Positions 10,963 to 22,800 of a stretch of 64,000 nt of DNA are shown in pieces. A program made the position numbers and the translations under genes. Numbering within the stretch: the stretch's first letter is position 1; each line of letters starts with the position of its first letter. The stretch comes from Xylogone sp. PMI_703 (lineage: Eukaryota > Ascomycota > Leotiomycetes): positions 7,998,001 through 8,062,000 of the forward strand of contig JAJTUQ010000002.1 of assembly GCA_021399445.1 (NCBI GenBank), read 5' to 3'. The notes beneath the pieces are model-generated. The model had not been told where the DNA came from and made no database searches. It was given only the letters and a program-made list of their open reading frames with translations.

Positions 10963-11827
10963 GCTGGTTATCTCAGTCCCAAGGATCTAATTGATTGATT
11001 AACTAGGGACCAACTGAATGAAATGATTCAAGCTCATCTACTTAAAGGAAGAAAGTATGTTAAGATATGACGTACCGGCGTTCTGTATTTAATACGAGGA
11101 CCAGTGCGGAATATTACCGACCCGGATGAGAGCACATCGGCAGGCATGTGCTCCCCCATCACAGCATGATGTTACAAAGTCACCCAGTAACTGATATTCT
11201 GTGGAAGTGAAAGATTTCATTGTCTTATCTAACTCATCAACTTATTAATTTGCAGGAGTCCAGATGGGTTGCCAGTTTTGTGTGGAGAAGGAGAGCTTTA
11301 CTAGCTGTAGTTTGACTCTATAGACTTGCTACGTAGGGTCCTCACGCTCCTCGACCAAGCACCCTTAGGCATATATAAATAATCTCCCTAGTTCATATTC
11401 TACATATTCTACCAATTTTTACCCACAGCCCAATCTTCTTATGGCACACATTCCACTTGTGAGAGTCTTATCCCGAAAGGGTTTATTTTTGTTTTCGAAC
11501 TTCCCCACATGCATTCGCAAATTCAAACATGCCCTATTAGTTATCAAACAGATGGTCTAGGCCGTTACATACAACTGATAAAGTGCTATAGATTTGCCCA
11601 TCATACTGGCTGAGACTGGATGAGACTGGTACATAATTGAATGACCACTGAATGACCATAGGTATGTAACTGGGCCGCTTTTGGTTAGTGTACGTTAGTG
11701 TACTTTCCTCTTTTCTCTTAGCTCGTCATTTGTATGGTCCAGCATCCGGGTTGACCCACTTTAATTTTCTCTAAGCTGCAAAATGTGAAATCTAGTCTGG
11801 TTCAATTGTTACCGTGCGCAGTGAGCC
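10963..11827. other. Divergent intergenic region
   Basis: 865 bp separate the divergent Dabb and coiled-coil genes and should contain both promoters. No open frame or repeat stands out. Confidence 0.5.
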
Positions 11828-13252
11828 ATGTCCGCCATGCTGAAGAAAACTCCTCCCGATGAAAGGGCAATTTATTTGGCCCTCAAAAACATCTTCCAGG
11901 GCAGCAAAGCTAGCTTGCGCAAGACGAAAAAAGTGCGCAAACTCATCACCAAGCACAGCAAACAGCATGACATCGCACATTTGATCAAGACCCATGACCT
12001 GGATACGGTATCCAGCATAGCGCGTTCCCTACTTCTTGAGGAAGTTTTCAGCTCACCTGTCAGGGCAAAGACCCGCTTTCCTCAAGTGTTTGATTCTCAG
12101 CCCGCTGAGACTGAGGAGGAGCTTGCCCCGGAATCTGAAATTGCCACGGCCGATGCCACCACCGAAGAAGATGCACCAGCAACTCCTCGGGAGGAGGTCC
12201 AAAAGGAAGTACAAGACGAGGGTCAGCCGGAAATATCCATAAATGAATCAAACGATGTACCCAAACCTCCAGAGACGGTCTCTCTGAGAGTAAAGACCCC
12301 GCCCATCCGTCCTATAGCTTCTATGCTTAGGGCATCTTCAAAGTCCACGCCACCTCCAAAGATATCACGTCACGTTGCCTCCTTATTTCCAGTATACTTT
12401 CCTCTTCGCACTCAGAACTACATTCTAATGAAAGTCCAAACCATCCTGGAGAATGCATGCTTTGATTTCGCCCAGAGGGTAATGCCAGATATCCTCAAGA
12501 AGCAGAACTGGGACTGTCCTGAATCTTCTGAGCTCAATATCTGGGCTGCGGAATTCTTAGGCCGTAAAAAGGAGTTTGCGAGCAAGCTAGATAATACTGG
12601 GAGACCGCTTGAGAAGCTCTTCTATTCTATATCAGAGATTAGGCATACTGCTGTACACCGAACTCGTGTTAGTGCTAGACAAGTCGAACAGTTTATTCTG
12701 GATGCGGAATCCCTCGCTACGCTTCTGGGGGATGATTTACGGCTAAGGACTTTTATCAAGCTCCGGCAAGATGTTCAGGCGGCGATCGAGGAGCTTGAGT
12801 ATAACAAGCACCATCTCGGCTCGAGACTTGCAGAGACGCTGAACAAGCTAGACATGCAAAGAGCTGGACTCGATCGCATGGAGGAAGAAGCAATTGCCGA
12901 CGTAAAGAAAGAGGATAACGAGCACCTGGTTCTCACTGGTATAAATCTCGAGCATGCAGTTGTGTCCTTGGAAATAGCAGATACAGCAACTATTCTCACT
13001 GAAAACCAAGCAATTCTAAAAGCGGAGAATGCAGAAAGAATTGAGAAGAGCGAGGAGCCTAAGGTTGAAGAATCTAAGAGTGAAGAGCTTACCGCTCAAG
13101 ACCCTAGAACACCTGAGGTTCAGAAGGAAAATATCGATTCGACCGCCAACTCAGATAGCACTCAAGCCGAAAGCAAATCAGATCAATGGATCTGGCCGAA
13201 GGCAATAAAAGATGCAATAACTCCTTGGAGAGGCACAGGCTCATATAGATAA
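11828..13252 (+). CDS. Conserved fungal helical protein of unknown function
   Basis: An intronless frame of 474 aa. The N-terminal 70 residues are basic and helical, followed by an acidic, proline- and glutamate-rich linker (about 95-165). A conserved-looking central domain (about 180-300) holds HVASLFPVYFPLRTQNYIL and ..IRHTAVHRTRVSARQVEQF... A coiled coil (about 310-370) and a low-complexity acidic tail follow. I recall similar fungal proteins carrying misleading automatic names such as cytochrome c1, but nothing here looks like a haem protein: there is no CxxCH. The IRH..VHR..V segment in the central domain recalls HEPN-like helical folds, a weak impression. Function unknown. The alternative start four codons on (MSAM) is close enough not to matter. 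Confidence 0.8.
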   Translation: MSAMLKKTPPDERAIYLALKNIFQGSKASLRKTKKVRKLITKHSKQHDIAHLIKTHDLDTVSSIARSLLLEEVFSSPVRAKTRFPQVFDSQPAETEEELAPESEIATADATTEEDAPATPREEVQKEVQDEGQPEISINESNDVPKPPETVSLRVKTPPIRPIASMLRASSKSTPPPKISRHVASLFPVYFPLRTQNYILMKVQTILENACFDFAQRVMPDILKKQNWDCPESSELNIWAAEFLGRKKEFASKLDNTGRPLEKLFYSISEIRHTAVHRTRVSARQVEQFILDAESLATLLGDDLRLRTFIKLRQDVQAAIEELEYNKHHLGSRLAETLNKLDMQRAGLDRMEEEAIADVKKEDNEHLVLTGINLEHAVVSLEIADTATILTENQAILKAENAERIEKSEEPKVEESKSEELTAQDPRTPEVQKENIDSTANSDSTQAESKSDQWIWPKAIKDAITPWRGTGSYR

Positions 13253-13366
13253 TGGAAGTTATTTTTGTAGGATACCCGTGTAACAGTAACAGCAATAGCA
13301 ACAACTCATTCATTAATGTATCATAGATAGACTAGAGTACTATAAAATGCATTTCCAAACCAAAAA

Positions 13367-14607
13367 TTAGATAAGAATCTCCTTCATCGGCCATTCAAGA
13401 GCATACTCCCACTCGGCACCTAGCAGCCACTTCACCATACTGAAAGTTCGCACCGACCATCCTGCAAGGAACCAGCGTGGCAAGGCCTTGTGGACGCCAA
13501 CGCACCAGTGGCAGAAAATCACTAGCGCTACAGGATCATTTGCCTTGAGCAGAGCAATGAATGTATTGGGCACTCTGGATGGCCACCAGACGAGATGCAG
13601 CCAAGTCGACGGAGATGCGGAGGTTACACAAAACCACAGCCTAAGCACGTTAATAGCCTCGCTGCAAGCCACTGCATTCTCCACTGTGGCGGACGAGGAC
13701 CGGTTCAGCGCATTCAAGCCATCGAGGGTATGCTGTATATCATCCGAAAGTTCCAGAAAGCCAAAGTTCCGTCGCTGAGCGAATAGACCCTGGATTCTGC
13801 TCTGGGACAGGTGAGGATGGAGTTGGTTGATCAACGACCAAGCTCCTCGAAGGGCCAGAACAGCATCGAGATGGCTGAGAGACACCTCTTGTATAAGTTG
13901 TGAGCTTGGAGCCTGTGAAATCCCGAACTGGAAGACGGACACTAATAAAGAAAAGGCCAGAATAGCAATACAGTTATCCTTATTAATATCGTCAACAGCC
14001 GTTCGAAACAGGACTGTTGCGTTGCGATAGCTTTTACAGGCTGTAGAGTAGTACTTCTCACTATCCGGGGGCTGTAAGGAGCTTATATGAAGCGCGGAGA
14101 CGGCCATGAGCCCTTGGAGCAGAAACGGGTGGAGCTCGGCCTGCAGCGGCACCTCGGTGTCCCATGTCCATCGTCTGTCACCAAACATGGCCAGTGTGGC
14201 TGATGTCGATGTTGTGAAATGCCACAGCAATTGCGCATGGTGCGGGTCCTGGTCCGGGTATGTGGAGAGCTGGAAGCTTGAGAGGGCATTTGAGGAGCTC
14301 CAGCCAAGCAGAGCCACTCCCAAGTCAGTGGTCGAGGTCTTCTGCAGATCTGATTCAGGGGAAGAGCTGCCGTTCAGGTACTGGAAGTCACAGACCTCGC
14401 CGCGCCGTTTGCAATGATGACATTGTGGCGCCTGCAGATTGCACTTCAAATCTCATAGAAAGCTTATTGTTAGCTCGATATAAACCCAATGTCGAACTTG
14501 AATTGAGACATCGGCCAGATTTGACAGGTGAAGCATACCCGTACACGTCTCCGTTTACAATTGCTGCATCCATTGCGGGACTTCGTATGTTCCCTTCGTG
14601 AGCCCAT
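13367..14607 (-). CDS. Zn2Cys6 transcription factor
   Basis: Two exons (14607-14539 and 14443-13367) give 381 aa. The intron splits the zinc cluster. With the GTATGC donor, GCTAACA branch and GAAG acceptor, the joined cluster is exactly Cys-x2-Cys-x6-Cys-x6-Cys-x2-Cys-x6-Cys with the basic stretch KRRRVR. This arithmetic is why the less obvious acceptor at 14444 was preferred. The rest is a compact all-helical region of the Fungal_trans_2/Upc2-like kind (..LLWHFTTSTSATL.., ..LLQGLMAVSALH..) and ends in ..WPMKEILI. An in-frame upstream ATG at 14652 would add 15 residues. It is a nuclear DNA-binding regulator; its targets are unknown. It is divergent from the secreted beta-propeller gene. Confidence 0.88.
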
Positions 14608-15314
14608 CTTTTTTTTCTGACAATTATTGAAATGAGTAAAGTCACAGAGCACGAGCCCCAGTTAATTTAGGTTTGGTGAACGAAGTAACGGCGTCGTCGC
14701 AGGCATCGCTTCTGCTTTTAAGATCTCGTGCCGTGGCGGAGCGCGGGATCCGCAGCTGGATGCAAGGCAGAGGCGGAGTTTGATTAATTGCAAGATACAA
14801 GATATGAGAGCTATTCATGTAACGGCAAATTCTGCGCTCATTTACACACGATAACGGGATAGATGTTCATCTTGGCATCGTTTGATGGATTGAGTCGTTC
14901 CTGAGCTGAGGTGAGCGGCACAACTCAACTGGGAAGGGTTGTTTCCCCCTCACACGCATCGCGACGTGAAGTAAGGGTGCGGCAAAGGAAGCCTTACCGC
15001 TTTCGGTTTAGGGTACGAAGTGGCTGAAAACAGGGGGCTTATGGGGCTGATGATGGCTCGTGGATGAGACCCCTACTTTTTATTTTAAGATGTTTACTGT
15101 ATCTGAATGCTGGGGTAGCTGGTAGCTCCAAGATTAAATTAGGAGAGCTAAGCTCTTGAAATTCGTGGTACCTGGGGATGATTTTATATAAGGGAGTGTC
15201 AATTTCTCAATTTCTCAAACCTCAATTTATATTCTCTCAAAAGTTAATATTTTCCTATTGATTGCGCTCCTTTTGACTTTCATATTTTGCACTCACATTC
15301 TTTCCTTTGGCATC
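14608..15314. promoter_or_regulatory. Divergent promoter, regulator / secreted propeller
   Basis: 707 bp between the two starts. A good TATA box, TATATAAG, lies at 15185-15192, about 125 bp before the propeller ATG at 15315. It is followed by CT/CA-rich leader sequence (TCAATTTCTCAA repeats at about 15200-15235), typical of well-expressed fungal genes. Confidence 0.55.
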
Positions 15315-16445
15315 ATGCGTACATTCAATTTCTTCACTCTAAGTCTTGCGACCACATTTGCCGCGGCAAATGAGTTGACCGTTAACAAAGTCGTCGACTT
15401 GGCCCATTTTCAAGTCGAAAATCTTGCCGTGAGACAGAACGGGCAGGTATTGGTCACGACCTCTGCTCCAGCGGCAACACTTTGGCAAATTGACCCTACT
15501 TCCAATCGCAATGCAACGCTTGCGCTCAGCCTCCCTGGTGTCTCTGGCTCCTATGGTATCACAGAGTTACAGCCAGATGTGTTCTATGTGACCGCTGGTA
15601 ACTTCTCCATCCAGACCCGACAACCTGTTCCCAATTCATTCCAATTATTCGAAGTCAACATGACCAGCTACCGACAACGCCCGGACGGAACTGTAGTGAC
15701 CCCGCCCCAGGTTCGTAGGATCACTACATTCAGCGATGCGATAGTGCTCAACGGCCTCACACACGTTGATGGACAAGCTGGATATGTTCTTGCTGCTGAC
15801 TCGTTCGCCGGCGTGGTTTGGAAAGCGGATGTTGCTACTGGCGAAGTCACAACTGCAATCAAGGACGCCTCAATGCAACCAACACCAAATAAAGCGGCAG
15901 GCATCAATGGTCTAAAGTATCAGAATGGATCCATATACTACACCAATACCGGCAATAACTTATTTTACCGACTTGCCATTTCTGCAGATGCAACCGCTTC
16001 TGGTACTCCCCAAGTTATTGCCAACGTCACCAAAGGAGACGATTTCATTCTCGACAGCCAGGGAAACGCATATATCTGCCAACAAGTTAATGCGTTAAGT
16101 CGCGTCGGCATTAATGGAACCGTGGAGCTCCTTGCGGGGACACCGGGTAGCAATATGAGCTCTCTGCTTGGGCCAACTGCAGCAGCATGGGGGCGACTTC
16201 CCCGAGACCAGAATAATTTATATATTAGCACAAATGGCGGGCAGACAGCTGCAGCATCGCCTGATTCACAGGGACTGTCGCGGATCGAGGTAGGGTCCGC
16301 CTCTGCCTCTACCCCTTCTCCATCGTCATCCGGCAGCCCTGCACCGACGAGCTCTTCTGTGCCAGGAGCTGCTACTATTTTATTCCCATACAACACTATT
16401 GGATCATATCTTATTTTGACTGCAGCGCTGTTATTTGTGCTTTAG
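15315..16445 (+). CDS. Secreted, probably GPI-anchored SMP-30/gluconolactonase-like beta-propeller
   Basis: Intronless; 376 aa from ATG 15315. The 19-codon upstream extension from 15258 has no better signal. Residues 1-21 form a signal peptide (MRTFNFFTLSLATTFAAA). The body has repeated beta-propeller-type phrases such as ENLAVRQNGQVLVTT, ..LNGLTHVDGQAGYVLAADS.. and ..DDFILDSQGNAYICQQ... It ends in a Ser/Pro/Ala-rich stalk (about 330-355) and a C-terminal hydrophobic tail, the layout of a GPI-anchored cell-wall or surface protein. Many N-x-S/T sites are present. SMP-30-like propellers can be lactonases or simply binding proteins, and metal-binding residues were not identified. It is a widespread fungal family of unknown substrate. 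Confidence 0.82.
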   Translation: MRTFNFFTLSLATTFAAANELTVNKVVDLAHFQVENLAVRQNGQVLVTTSAPAATLWQIDPTSNRNATLALSLPGVSGSYGITELQPDVFYVTAGNFSIQTRQPVPNSFQLFEVNMTSYRQRPDGTVVTPPQVRRITTFSDAIVLNGLTHVDGQAGYVLAADSFAGVVWKADVATGEVTTAIKDASMQPTPNKAAGINGLKYQNGSIYYTNTGNNLFYRLAISADATASGTPQVIANVTKGDDFILDSQGNAYICQQVNALSRVGINGTVELLAGTPGSNMSSLLGPTAAAWGRLPRDQNNLYISTNGGQTAAASPDSQGLSRIEVGSASASTPSPSSSGSPAPTSSSVPGAATILFPYNTIGSYLILTAALLFVL

Positions 16446-17153
16446 GGAATCTAAACACAAGCTTATTTCTTTAAAGTCGTTCCAATTTCTGAGATGAGTG
16501 TTGCGGCAGGTGCATCCATCTATTACCATCGGAGGAAAGGGTATGTAAAGTTGTGAACCATATATCATGGCTAGTTGCGAGTTTAGAGATACGACAATAA
16601 TTGTCTCCACAAAATAATTAATTGATTCAGTCGATTTCTGTTCCTTGATTATGCTACACCAAAATTAGTAGCCTGAGTGACGAAAACTTTTATTTAATGG
16701 GGTAAACGCCAGATATTACGTATTGTGAGGGAAGAGGGGTTAAATAATTTAGGCCTGAGCTGAAGGCACCATGACTTTATCAGGTACGATTGTATTGAAA
16801 GAAATTATGCCAAGACACATTGCTCTGGATTCTCCCCGTAAGTGCTGCATTAAAACTAGACTAGATAATCTACCCGAAAACCATACTCCACTAATCGTTC
16901 GACGAGTGCTCAAGATAATACAGTAAATAAGTTACTGGATTAAGAACATCAATCGTTACAGTATATTTCGTGGCGGAACAATCTATTTTTAATATTCTCG
17001 CACCCCCACTCCGCTACAACACCACCAGAGCCTTACCCAATACTCATTCCTGGAGTGGCAGAGCCTCACCACCTTTTTTTCGTAGCCTTCTACACCGAGT
17101 ATCATATGTCATCGAGGAACCCGAACCCCATTTAATCCAACTAAGCCGTTTCG
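16446..17153. other. Intergenic, no gene seen
   Basis: 708 bp between the propeller stop and the start of the broken STAND-type gene. AT-rich; only short open frames without recognisable content. Confidence 0.5.
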
Positions 17154-19826
17154 ATGTCCGGCCTCGAGGTTGTTGGAGGAGTTGCTAGTGTACTTCAGGT
17201 GACTGAGACTGGATTGCACATCATTCAAGGCTGTCTACAGCTCCTAGAATACATTAAGAATGAAGACAAAGTCTGGTCAGAGATCCATGCAGAATTCTCT
17301 AGCTTTGCTAAGGTGAGATTACCAAACTTAGACTTTTACAGAGCGTAATGTATTGCCAGTTTCTGGAAGATGCAACTCAGCTGTACAACGATCTGAGCAG
17401 CCGAGGCAGGCTACCCAAGGATGGGAAAGAGGGATGGAATCCGATAATCCAACGCTGTCAGGACATCAATAACAATCTTCAAGTCAATCTATTCCAAATG
17501 GAAAGAGAGCAAGTCCAAAAAAGGGTGGCGCATTGTAATCGTGTCTAAATCAACATATCTCTACTGGTCGGAGAAAACACCAATTGACAAGCTCCGATTC
17601 AAGATACACTACGCAAAGATGGATATTATCTTATACCAACAACTATTCACTAATTTCCTTCAAGAGAATTACGAAAGTGACAAGATTTTCAAGCAAATGG
17701 AGTCATTAGCCGTCACCTTGGCAAAGCTTGAAACTATCCGGCAGAAAGAAAACTTGGACAGTGAACGGACAGAACAAAACACCTCCAATCTATGATCGTT
17801 AAAGAACGGAGATAAGTCTGAGGAATCGCTGCGGCAATCCTCAAACATCCTCACTACAGCTTCGAAAAGAAAGACTCTATTTAGTAAGGCGAAGTCGAGG
17901 TTCGTTTCCAACCGTGCCTCAATGGACAACTTATCTCGGCCATCACAATCCTCAATTTCAGTATCCCCTACAACTAGCAGTGTTGGATCCGTTGATTGTA
18001 TTGAGACCACATCGAACCAAATTGGAGTAGCCAGCTTTAGCATCACAGATGAAGAGCTCCAACAAATGAAGAACGCTATACCACAGCGTTCAAAATTTCG
18101 AAAAGCCTTCACCACGCTGACAACGAAATTTCCCAATCAGCCGAAGAAAAAAACAAGTGGTGAAACAATAATGACGAAAGCAACTAACTCAACATCTATC
18201 ACTGAGCAGCTGTGTCAGCCTCAGAGTCTGGTCGGTTGTACGGAGAATCGATCTCTTAATGAACAACCTGTGTCAACTCAGAGATCACCAAACGTTCTCC
18301 AGCATCTACACTGAACCAGAGACACACCCTGAGCCAAAGATACGCCAGGAGAGGAATTCATTCAGTGTTTCTAGCTCATGCAATATTGCACAGTCCCTTA
18401 CTGAATCGAGTCTTTCAAGACCAGACACGCCTGGCATAGCCGGGTCAGACACCAAGAGTGTGGGCACCCATTCAGGCATCCATCCCTACTCGCCTAGTGG
18501 AGATTCCCATATCCGATTTGATATAAATTTCGATGTAGTACAGTATAAGGATGGATGGAGCTTCCTCTTCTTCCAAAACTCTCAAAATTTCATTCAGTGC
18601 GTTCTTGTTCCTCCTGAGGCAACTCGGAAGCCAACAACCACACCCATTATTATTGAGAATGCACTCGAAGGGGCAGAGGGGACGCCAATAAAAGCGTTAA
18701 GATTTCGTTCTGGAGTTCTTGTCATATTTGCAAAGGAGAAGCAGGGGAGACATATCTTGGTTGACGCATATTTTGAAACCGCACAACACCATACGAATCT
18801 TACGAATCCTTTGACTGCTCTCCTCGAGCTGTTGCCGACAACTCAAGCCCATCACACCTATTTAAACCTGAGGTGGGGGTGCCTCGAAGCACAGAATATT
18901 GAAATATCAACTTCGTCGGAAATAGCACTTCTATATGATTTGAATTATCGTTATTTCCATTGGGGGTTCACTATTTGTGTTGAACTTTGCTCGGGTCGCA
19001 CTGGATACTATAGCCGGGACCAATCATTATCCCTGTGGGATGCAAAAATCCATACGGATATTCTACCATATCCTTGGCTGGGGGATAATTCTCAGGCCGT
19101 TCGTCACAGAATCTGGAGCAAAGCGCGGTTTAACGGAGAAGGAGGCGCTAGTGTTCTTATATTAAGAAAGGATAGCGATAGCTGTTCACTAGTTTACACG
19201 TTAGTGACTTTTCCAGACTTAACAACCCAGGTATCCGCGCCATTTTGGTTTGATTCTAAGGACTGTCCTGTGACTTTCGATCAGATTTCTTGGGAATCAA
19301 TCTACTTAAACTATGACAACATTGACGTTAAAGACTTCATTGATATGTTTTTCTCTACCCATAATGGTGAGCTCTACCACTCGAGGTTAGTGTTTAAGGA
19401 AGGAAATTATGAATATCCGGTACATCAGAGGGGCGTACAACTTCTAGCACCTATTGGTTCAGTTAAATCCGGGACAAAGCTTTCCTTCGTAGTTAGCCAT
19501 GGCTATGAGGGTACAGGAAAAGATTTACTATATCACGAAAGATGACCATCTTATCGCCTTGAGAGTTACATGGGACTGGCGTAATATGCGTTCTCAAGTT
19601 GGTTCGAGTGAAACTGTCCTCGGAATGGTTACTTCTCGAGTGCGTTTGAGGGCTTCTATCTGATGAAGTCTTCTGCGAAATCTACCTGAGTTGGAATACC
19701 CAAGGAGCATTCCTGCGTTTTGTCTTGCCAGGAGATAGTTCTATAGCAGATCTTAGGCAGGTGACTAAAGAGGTGATGACTTCCGAAAATACAGGCAAGG
19801 TTGAGTTGACGTATCTGGCTAGGTAA
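17154..19826 (+). pseudogene. Broken STAND-type N-terminal-domain gene
   Basis: The coding trail starts MSGLEVVGGVASVLQVTETG, which resembles the fungal N-terminal helical domain (HeLo-like) of STAND/NLR-type proteins. A short intron (GTGAGA donor at about 17313, TGCCAG acceptor at about 17360) keeps the frame. After that the frame shifts by one base near 17541. A TGA at 17793-17795 interrupts an otherwise continuous frame. A second shift occurs near 18290, and the ~428-codon last block stops at 19545. A homologous-looking ending (..GKVELTYLAR stop) follows at 19824-19826. The long C-terminal block has no P-loop I can see. Two shifts plus internal stops argue for a decayed gene rather than unusual splicing, though one shift near 17520-17570 could instead be a small intron. 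The breaks are described, not repaired. Confidence 0.65.
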
Positions 19827-22800
19827 GCCAGGTTACTTGAATCTGCAGTAGCATACAAACCTTCAATATTTTTTGAACGAATGCTTATGCTTTATGAAGA
19901 CACTCCACCACCATAACTATAACGCATCAGATTGTTATTCTTATAGGGGATTCAATTTCTATAAGTGCTTACAATTAGCATTAGTAACCTTATTTAATAT
20001 TTAATCATAGAAATAGGACGCCCTCGAAGTAGGATATGTACAAGTAAAGAGTGTTAAACAAAATATTGAAGCCTGTTACGATTTACGGGGCGTTATGGGT
20101 GTAAGTTAATACTCCAAGTCCAAATGTGGCGCATATGTAACGTAAGGTTGTGTGATTTAGTAGTCAAACGTTGTCACGGGTCTCCACCAATAGCTAGTTA
20201 TGACTCTATTAATATGTTCACTACAAGATTAAGCGTATCTTCAACTTCGCACAGGTATTACAATATCTGCAATCAAGTCTTTACGTCTCTCAAATATAGA
20301 AAAGAATAACCTAGTACTTTCTCTTTTTCTAAGAAATCTACGGCCAACACTCTATCTCTATGCACTATTACGCTGTACAACTTTCCACAGTACAGCAATC
20401 AATAACTACAGTACGTATTCGCCAAACCTCTCTTTGCTTAAATACTTACCCGCCCCAGTAAGCGGTACGCAAAAAGGACGGCTACACCCGCTGCATATAA
20501 AGTACTCAATATGCCGATGCATAAGGGCTAAGACAATGTCACCCACCTGCAGCATTTCCAACATCGGGAATATACGCATGCGATGCGATCAACAAGGCTG
20601 ATTGATATCGTAGACTAATCTTTAGAAGGAAATAAGATTGCCATACTGTTACATATTTGGTAACACGAGTGAATGTATTCGCAATTTGTGGGCTAGGTTA
20701 CGTATACTAGGGACCACGACAGGCAGCTATTCTACAATCATGGTAGATGCCTTTATTGGTAATAAGCACATTACCTGTCATAGTTAGATGGCTCTCATAA
20801 TTAGGAACAAAATCTCCTTGAGTTGCACTGAATAATTAATAAGCTCTATACTCCGTGCCGGTAACATTATGCTTTTAGTTATCGTGTACAGTCTACGATA
20901 TATTGTCGTAAGCTGGGTGGATCTTATGTAAACCAACTCCACAGCCACAAACCTTCATTTTCCATAAGCGGTAATTTTGCATTGCAAAAAGGAGATGGGA
21001 AAGAAAACGATATTCAATTAACAATAAAGCCAAGAAGGACAAAAGTAAGCTTAGCAATCAACATTACAGATGCTCCGCTGCGTCAAAAATGCAAACGTGT
21101 TGCATCGATGTTCGGCTTTAACAACCGTTGTGGTACGGAGCGTACTTAAGGGAGAAATGCTCAACCGATCCAGGCCTGGAGCAGGGCTCAACAACCGGAC
21201 GAGGCCCCTAAGGTGAGATTCAAGTACCGGCTGAGAGCACCCCTGGCACCTCTCAATAATCCTCTGCATTCCACGACCACCACACACAGTCTGTTCTGGC
21301 TTAATAGCAAAACTATAATTGCATCAAATGCTGGGGGATGAGATCCCCCGGTTAAGACAGACATACAGAAGATCACCTCCGATTCCGCCCGTGGGCCTAC
21401 GTAAACGCTCATCCCGCTAGTTGACAGGAAAGGAAACTCAAACCTGCGAATAAGAGCCTGGGGAGAGTTAACTGTGCAAAACTGACGTGCACATAGTCCC
21501 CATGAGAAGAGAGGAATGAAGGGAAAGGGAGGAATCGTCGCGGTACAAAGTACTGTACTGCGTAATCTTCGGCAAATAAGCATCGTGAGCCTCGGTCTGC
21601 ACAAAAGCCAAGGGGCGCCCATATGTAATTAGCTACAGGACGGGTAACCAGGAGGCAGGCCCGAACATTGAGTTTCTGTGGGATGCCGGCTGGGCGCGTG
21701 GCTTGAGGCTGGGCGCCCCCGGAGGGAGGCTGCTTGGGTTCTTGGCAGGAGTACAGATGTTGATTCTTCTTCTTCTTCTCTTGCTCTTTTGTCTCAACTT
21801 TTGTGTTGAGTTACTGAGTATCCTATGAGAGGATTTGAGGATGCGCAACTGGTTGGTGAGATCGATTAAAGGGAAGTACTCCGTACACAGACGGTAATTA
21901 TATGCCTTCAGATGGCGCGGTACAATTATGGCCTGAGAGAACGTCGCACGTGCCTGTGTAATCTGATTCTCACAAGTCTTATCACTGCACATGGCAAAGG
22001 AGAGATAAAGACTCAAAAGTCTGGGATTATATCATTAAAGCATAATTAGTTACAGTCACAGAACCAAATCGTGCTTAGGCCCGATAGTGCAGATGGACTG
22101 CCGGTATTGTCAGCGTAGCAGGCCGCATGCTGCGCACTGCTTAAAGATACTCTGTCTAACCTTAACGCGTACTGACTGGGATCGCAGCTTCGCAGAGCCA
22201 ATTCGTCCCGATGCTAGAACCTGACGCTCCGGATATTTCCTTGGAAGGTAGATTAGCAAGAGAGCAACATTGTTGCATTGACTTACTGTATTCTACACTT
22301 TGTGGAGCCGGCCTCTAAGATCATACACGTAATCACCCGTACCCCAGAAAAATGCTCCAGAGTCTCCAGATTCTCCGCGCGGAAGAGCGAAATATGATTA
22401 GCCACTACTAACTATCTGGTCTTAGGATTCCCTACTATAATAATGACAACTCGGGGGGAGGAAGAGCCCTTAGCCGATATCGCGCCAAGCGTTATTGAAG
22501 AAAGCAAGTAAAACAACCGTATAGACAATAATCATGATCACGAAGAAAAGAAGGAAGCAAATACGGTTTACAAATAAACACATGCATTGTGGCCTACATT
22601 CCGCGATCACCTATTGCTGTGCTTCTTGTCGCCCAAGCCCGGCCACCGCTGACAGCCCCCATCCGACGACCAGCAGAATTTCCCAAAGAAGATGTTGACG
22701 AAAGAAGCGAAGGAGAACTTCCAACTCTCTCCCCAGCGCCACACAATCCACCAAGGGCCCACTGAAGAAATGCTTGTCGCTGTAACATCCGCGACATGCT

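Noticed and set aside
14652..14652. Upstream in-frame ATG of the Zn2Cys6 gene at 13.4 kb
   Set aside because: Would add 15 residues (with FNNCQKKK) not typical before MGSRR..; kept only as an alternative.
21633..22016. 127-codon minus-strand frame with an Arg-rich run
   Set aside because: Low-complexity CTT repeats produce the Arg/Lys run; no motif and no neighbours in frame.
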